From Cynocephalus volans (lineage: Eukaryota > Chordata > Mammalia > Dermoptera > Cynocephalidae), in NCBI RefSeq assembly GCF_027409185.1, contig NC_084462.1, positions 20,807,577-20,871,576 on the forward strand: DNA of 64,000 nt, given 5' to 3'. The translations under genes and the position numbers were made by a program. The notes under the pieces are model-generated. The model saw only the letters and a list, made by a program, of their open reading frames with translations, ran no database searches and was not told the origin of the DNA. Below are positions 60,582-64,000 of this stretch, piece by piece (the first letter of the stretch is position 1; each line of letters starts with the position of its first letter).

Positions 60582-61452
60582 CCATTATGTAATTGCAATA
60601 AAAGCACATTCTGTTGAGTGAAAAATCCAGACACGAGAGAGTACTGCATAATTCCAATTTTATGAAACTTTAGAAAAGACAAGTCGAATCTTAGGCACAA
60701 AAAGCAGATTAGTGGCTTCAGAGAGCCAGGGTAGTTACACGGTCATATAAATTTTCCAAAAGTCATCAAAATGTGCACAGAAAACAAATGATTGTTGTTA
60801 TTTGTATTATTTCTTAATCAAGTTGATTTTTAAAACAAAACAAAAAATGACTTTTCTAAATTAGTTGTGTATCCATTGGCATATAGCAATGGCTGGCATT
60901 CTCTCCTCCTTCCTTTTGGTAATGCAACCCCTAATATTGTTTTCAACTTTGGTTACAGTTGGTGTGGCATATGATGAATTAAAGCTAAAGACATTTGAGA
61001 GAAAAGAGTCTGAGTAATCACTGAATCGTTTTCTTAAAGGCAAGGGCACTGATCCTGGAATTCCTCTTTTCCTCCTGCCCCCTCGGTGGTGAAGAGTGAC
61101 AAACCTCAACAGTCATCTTGGACCCAGAGATGGGAGCCACCTGTCAAGAGCAGCAGAGCCAAGCCATCCAACGGTGACCCTGGTTGGCTTCGTGAGAGAA
61201 TGATTTCCCTTTTACCATTGCACTGTCACGTGAGGTAGGAAGAAGTCTCCATTTTGGTTGAACTGCTGTATTTTGGAGTCTCCCTGTTTCGTCATTATCC
61301 AACACATTAATGCATTACACTCTACTCATCAGCAGGGCACGAGAGTGTTCATTTCCCACACCTTCCATGACACTGAATATTGTCAAACATATTAAATATT
61401 ATGAAAAGAAGAGCCTATTGCTGTGGTTATAATATTGCTGGCCATTACTAAA

Positions 61453-61644
61453 TGCAGTGGATCGAATGGCCCCCCAAAGTCACTGAAGTTTAATCCCCTC
61501 CGTAAGTGTTGAGGGTTGGAAATCCTATTACGATCATTGAAGATGGGGTCTTGAAGAGGTGATTAGATTGTAAGGACCATGCCGTAGTTCATGAGCATGG
61601 TTGTGAGGGCTTTAAAAGGAGTGTACATGAGCGTCTCTCTCTCT

Positions 61645-61675
<31 letters not shown>

Positions 61676-61902
61676 TGTCTCTCTCTCTCTCTCAATCTCT
61701 CTCTCTCTCTCTCTCTGCTCCACCATTTCTACTACGTGAGATCCCTGAGTCACTGTCACCACCATCAAAGCCTTTGCCAGGTGTGTTCCCTGGACTTTGG
61801 ACTTCCCAGCCTCTGAAAGTGTAAGAGGTAACTTTTATTTTCTTAATAATTCACCCAGTTTGAGGCATTTATGTTATAAGCAACAGAAATGAATTAATAC
61901 AG
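61453..61902 (+). mobile_element. MaLR-like LTR with CT microsatellite, copy 3
   Basis: Third copy of the LTR at 11332, intermediate in microsatellite length. Confidence 0.72.
61633..61717. repeat. CT/CTCTGT microsatellite, copy 3
   Basis: Intermediate length with three CTGT units. Confidence 0.9.
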
Positions 61903-61907
61903 TTAAG

Positions 61908-62307
61908 TGTTATGGACTAAATAGTATCCCCCCAAAATTCATATGTTCAAGCCCTAACCCCAATGGGACTGTATTTGGAGATGGGGTCTTTAAGGAGGTA
62001 TTTAAGGTTAAATGAGGTCATAACAGTGGGGCCTTGATCTGATAGAAATGGTTCCCTTGTAAGAAGAGGAAGAGAGACCAGAACTCTCACTCTCTCCTGT
62101 GCTCCTGCACAGACGGAAGGCCTCATGAGGACACAGCAAGGAGGTGGATGTCTGCAAACCAGGAAGAGAGGCTTCACCAGAAACCAACCCTGCCAGCACC
62201 TTGATCTTGGACTTCCAGCGTTCATCACTGTGAGAAAATGAATATCTACTAGTTAAGCCGCACACCCTATGGTATTTTGTTATGACAGCCCCAGCGGACT
62301 AATACAG
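61908..62307 (+). mobile_element. MaLR/MLT-like LTR, copy 3
   Basis: Third copy of the LTR at 11797. Confidence 0.7.
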
Positions 62308-63800
62308 TAAGGCTCAGATATTTTCCATATATATCAGACGCTTACCCCTTCTTAATTGTAATTCCTGGGTTCATATTCCGTGCTATTTTTCTTTTTTCTT
62401 TGTTTTTTCCCCCTTATTTATTTCTCATATTAGAAATGGCATACCCTTGAAAAATGTGTTATAATTAAATTTTCCAGTATCATTTGTGTTTTGACTTGGT
62501 TAAAATGGTCCTTTCTTCACATCAAAATTTAAAAGTTTTACAGAATTAAAACTATGTATCTTTTCTTTTGGGGCACTTGGATTTTCTGATTTCTATATTT
62601 CTCTAGAATCTACCCCTACATAGATGTTCTACAAGTTTTATTCTGCCAGGAGGCCATAATGTCTGGAAATGTAAATTATATAATTATAAAGCCTGGAAAT
62701 AAAATGTCATTATGTGTTTGTTTTTTAAAACAGGATTCTAGCTGCAGCACTCTAATCTCTGCCTCCATCTTTACAAGAGATGGAGGTATTTACAGGTCAG
62801 GGTAGCTGAACAACCAGAGCAGGCACTTTGGTCACGAGGAAGAAGAGCACAGCCACAGAGATGCAGGAGCATCTTGGGGAAGAAGCTGAATGGATGGGAG
62901 TAGCTGCAGAGACAGGTGCCCTGAAGTTTCCTGCTGGACTCTTTTGTTTCACTCCTATCATTTCTTCCTAATTTCTCAGTGTTTCATCTTCATAAAGCTC
63001 CTTCCTCTTGCTTGTTCCCACTCTTAAACCATCCCAGATGCCCGCTGCAGTTCCATCCATTACAGCCACTATTTCCTGGGCATCCCATTCATCTTCACAA
63101 GTCCTGTAGCATGATTCTTTTCCTCCGCTCATGAAATTCTGGCTGCCCAATTCTGTGCCGTAGTTTCGGTTTTCCCATCTGATCCACTCTGTGTGAGTTA
63201 TGATCCCATCACACCCTTGATTCCTGTTACGCTCCTACTTTTCCAGCTTCTCACCATACAGTTTCACCTTCTCCCACCCCTCTATTCTCCGGGACATCCA
63301 GCTGCTCCCAGCCCCATGCTGCAGCCTCCAGGGCCACTGCCTCCCTAGCTTGGCTTGGCCTCCACATGCAGCTCTTTAGGATCTTCTGTTCAGGAAGCTT
63401 GGCCGCTCTGACTCTCCCACGTTCCTCTTCTCCTAGTAGTTCCTGCTGTCTCCCTTTGGAAGTCCATATCCTTCCATCATCAGAACATTTCTCCCAAGCA
63501 GCTCCCTGGATTGATTTTCCCTGGAGGCTAGTCAGTGTCGTCCAGCCTCTCTTCCGTTCTCAGCTGGCCCATTCTCTTTGCCTTGGGAGTCACTTGAGCT
63601 TCATCCCCTTCTCAGCAGCCTCAGTTTCCCCTTCTCCCCAGCTGGGTCAGTCCTCTTCTCAGGCTTCTCTCTGCCTCTGAGCCAGTCCCACAGTGTTCTG
63701 TTCCAGGGTCCCTAAGCTCTGCCAACCCTCCTCCTGTCCTCTGTGGCCAGGCCATCTGTTTCCTTGCCTGGTTTGTCACTGCTTCATGGTTGGCATCCAA

Positions 63801-64000
63801 ATTAGTCCATTTCTGTTGCTTATAACAAAATACCTGGGACTGGGTAATTTATAAAAAAACAAAATCTATTGCTTATGGTTTCAGAGGCTGGGAAGTCCAA
63901 AGTCCAGGGAGCACTTTTGGTGAAGGTCTTCTTTGGTGGTGCCTTTACAACAATGGCAGAAAATGGCAGAGCAGAGAGAGAGCTAGTTCCTCGTGCACTC
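63801..64000 (-). mobile_element. Inverted MaLR LTR end, copy 3 (cut)
   Basis: Start of the same composite in copy 3; the window ends within it. Confidence 0.7.

Larger units (their letters stand above)
50126..64000. repeat. Tandem segmental duplication, copy 3 (cut by window end)
   Basis: The third copy is followed for 13.9 kb and ends inside the inverted MaLR LTR that lies at 13691 in copy 1. The array therefore continues to the right. Confidence 0.97.

Noticed and set aside
1-64000. CRISPR arrays, operons or other prokaryotic systems
   Set aside because: The sequence is clearly mammalian; the only regular repeats are the 25-kb units, transposons and microsatellites.

Overview
The window is mammalian genomic DNA: introns with GT/AG splice sites, LINE-1 3' ends, MaLR-type LTRs, retroviral LTRs and tRNA-derived SINEs. 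The SINEs match the tRNA-Ile-like CYN design as I remember it, with no non-tRNA body, in monomer and dimer forms. That points to a flying lemur (Dermoptera, for example Galeopterus). This species call is inferred from recalled repeat structure, not from a search.

The whole window is one tandem segmental duplication. A unit of about 25.05 kb is repeated head to tail: copy 1 at 1-25083, copy 2 at 25084-50125 and a partial copy 3 at 50126-64000. Position 1 recurs at 25084 and 50126. No unique flank is visible, so the array continues past both ends and the unit edges used here are arbitrary. Nearly all features occur two or three times at offsets of about 25.04-25.08 kb.

The only convincing host gene is a minus-strand member of the Speedy/RINGO E (SPDYE) family. 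Two complete six-exon coding copies are present (21498-25802 and 46540-50846). The 5' end of a third (exon 1 and part of exon 2) lies at 1-721. All splice junctions and phases join into a 230-residue reading frame without stops, and the two complete copies encode the same protein. Exon 4 (86 nt) lies antisense to an unrelated open frame and is easily missed.

Layout of each unit, in copy 1 coordinates: 5' end of one SPDYE gene (1-721); upstream sequence; an old inverted L1 end; an inverted SINE dimer; a MaLR LTR with a CT microsatellite; two related retroviral LTRs (about 3490-4312 and 6700-7474); a young L1 end with an internally deleted 333-codon ORF2 frame (7984-9226) next to an older L1; more MaLR LTRs (11332-14777); a twin-primed L1 nested inside a MaLR LTR (16006-18146); a unique-looking AT-rich stretch; then exons 6 to 1 of the next SPDYE gene running into the next unit.

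The copies differ by scattered substitutions, microsatellite length and small indels. The pattern of shared variants changes along the unit: copies 1 and 3 agree against copy 2 in some blocks, and copies 2 and 3 agree against copy 1 in others. This suggests gene conversion or unequal exchange in the array.
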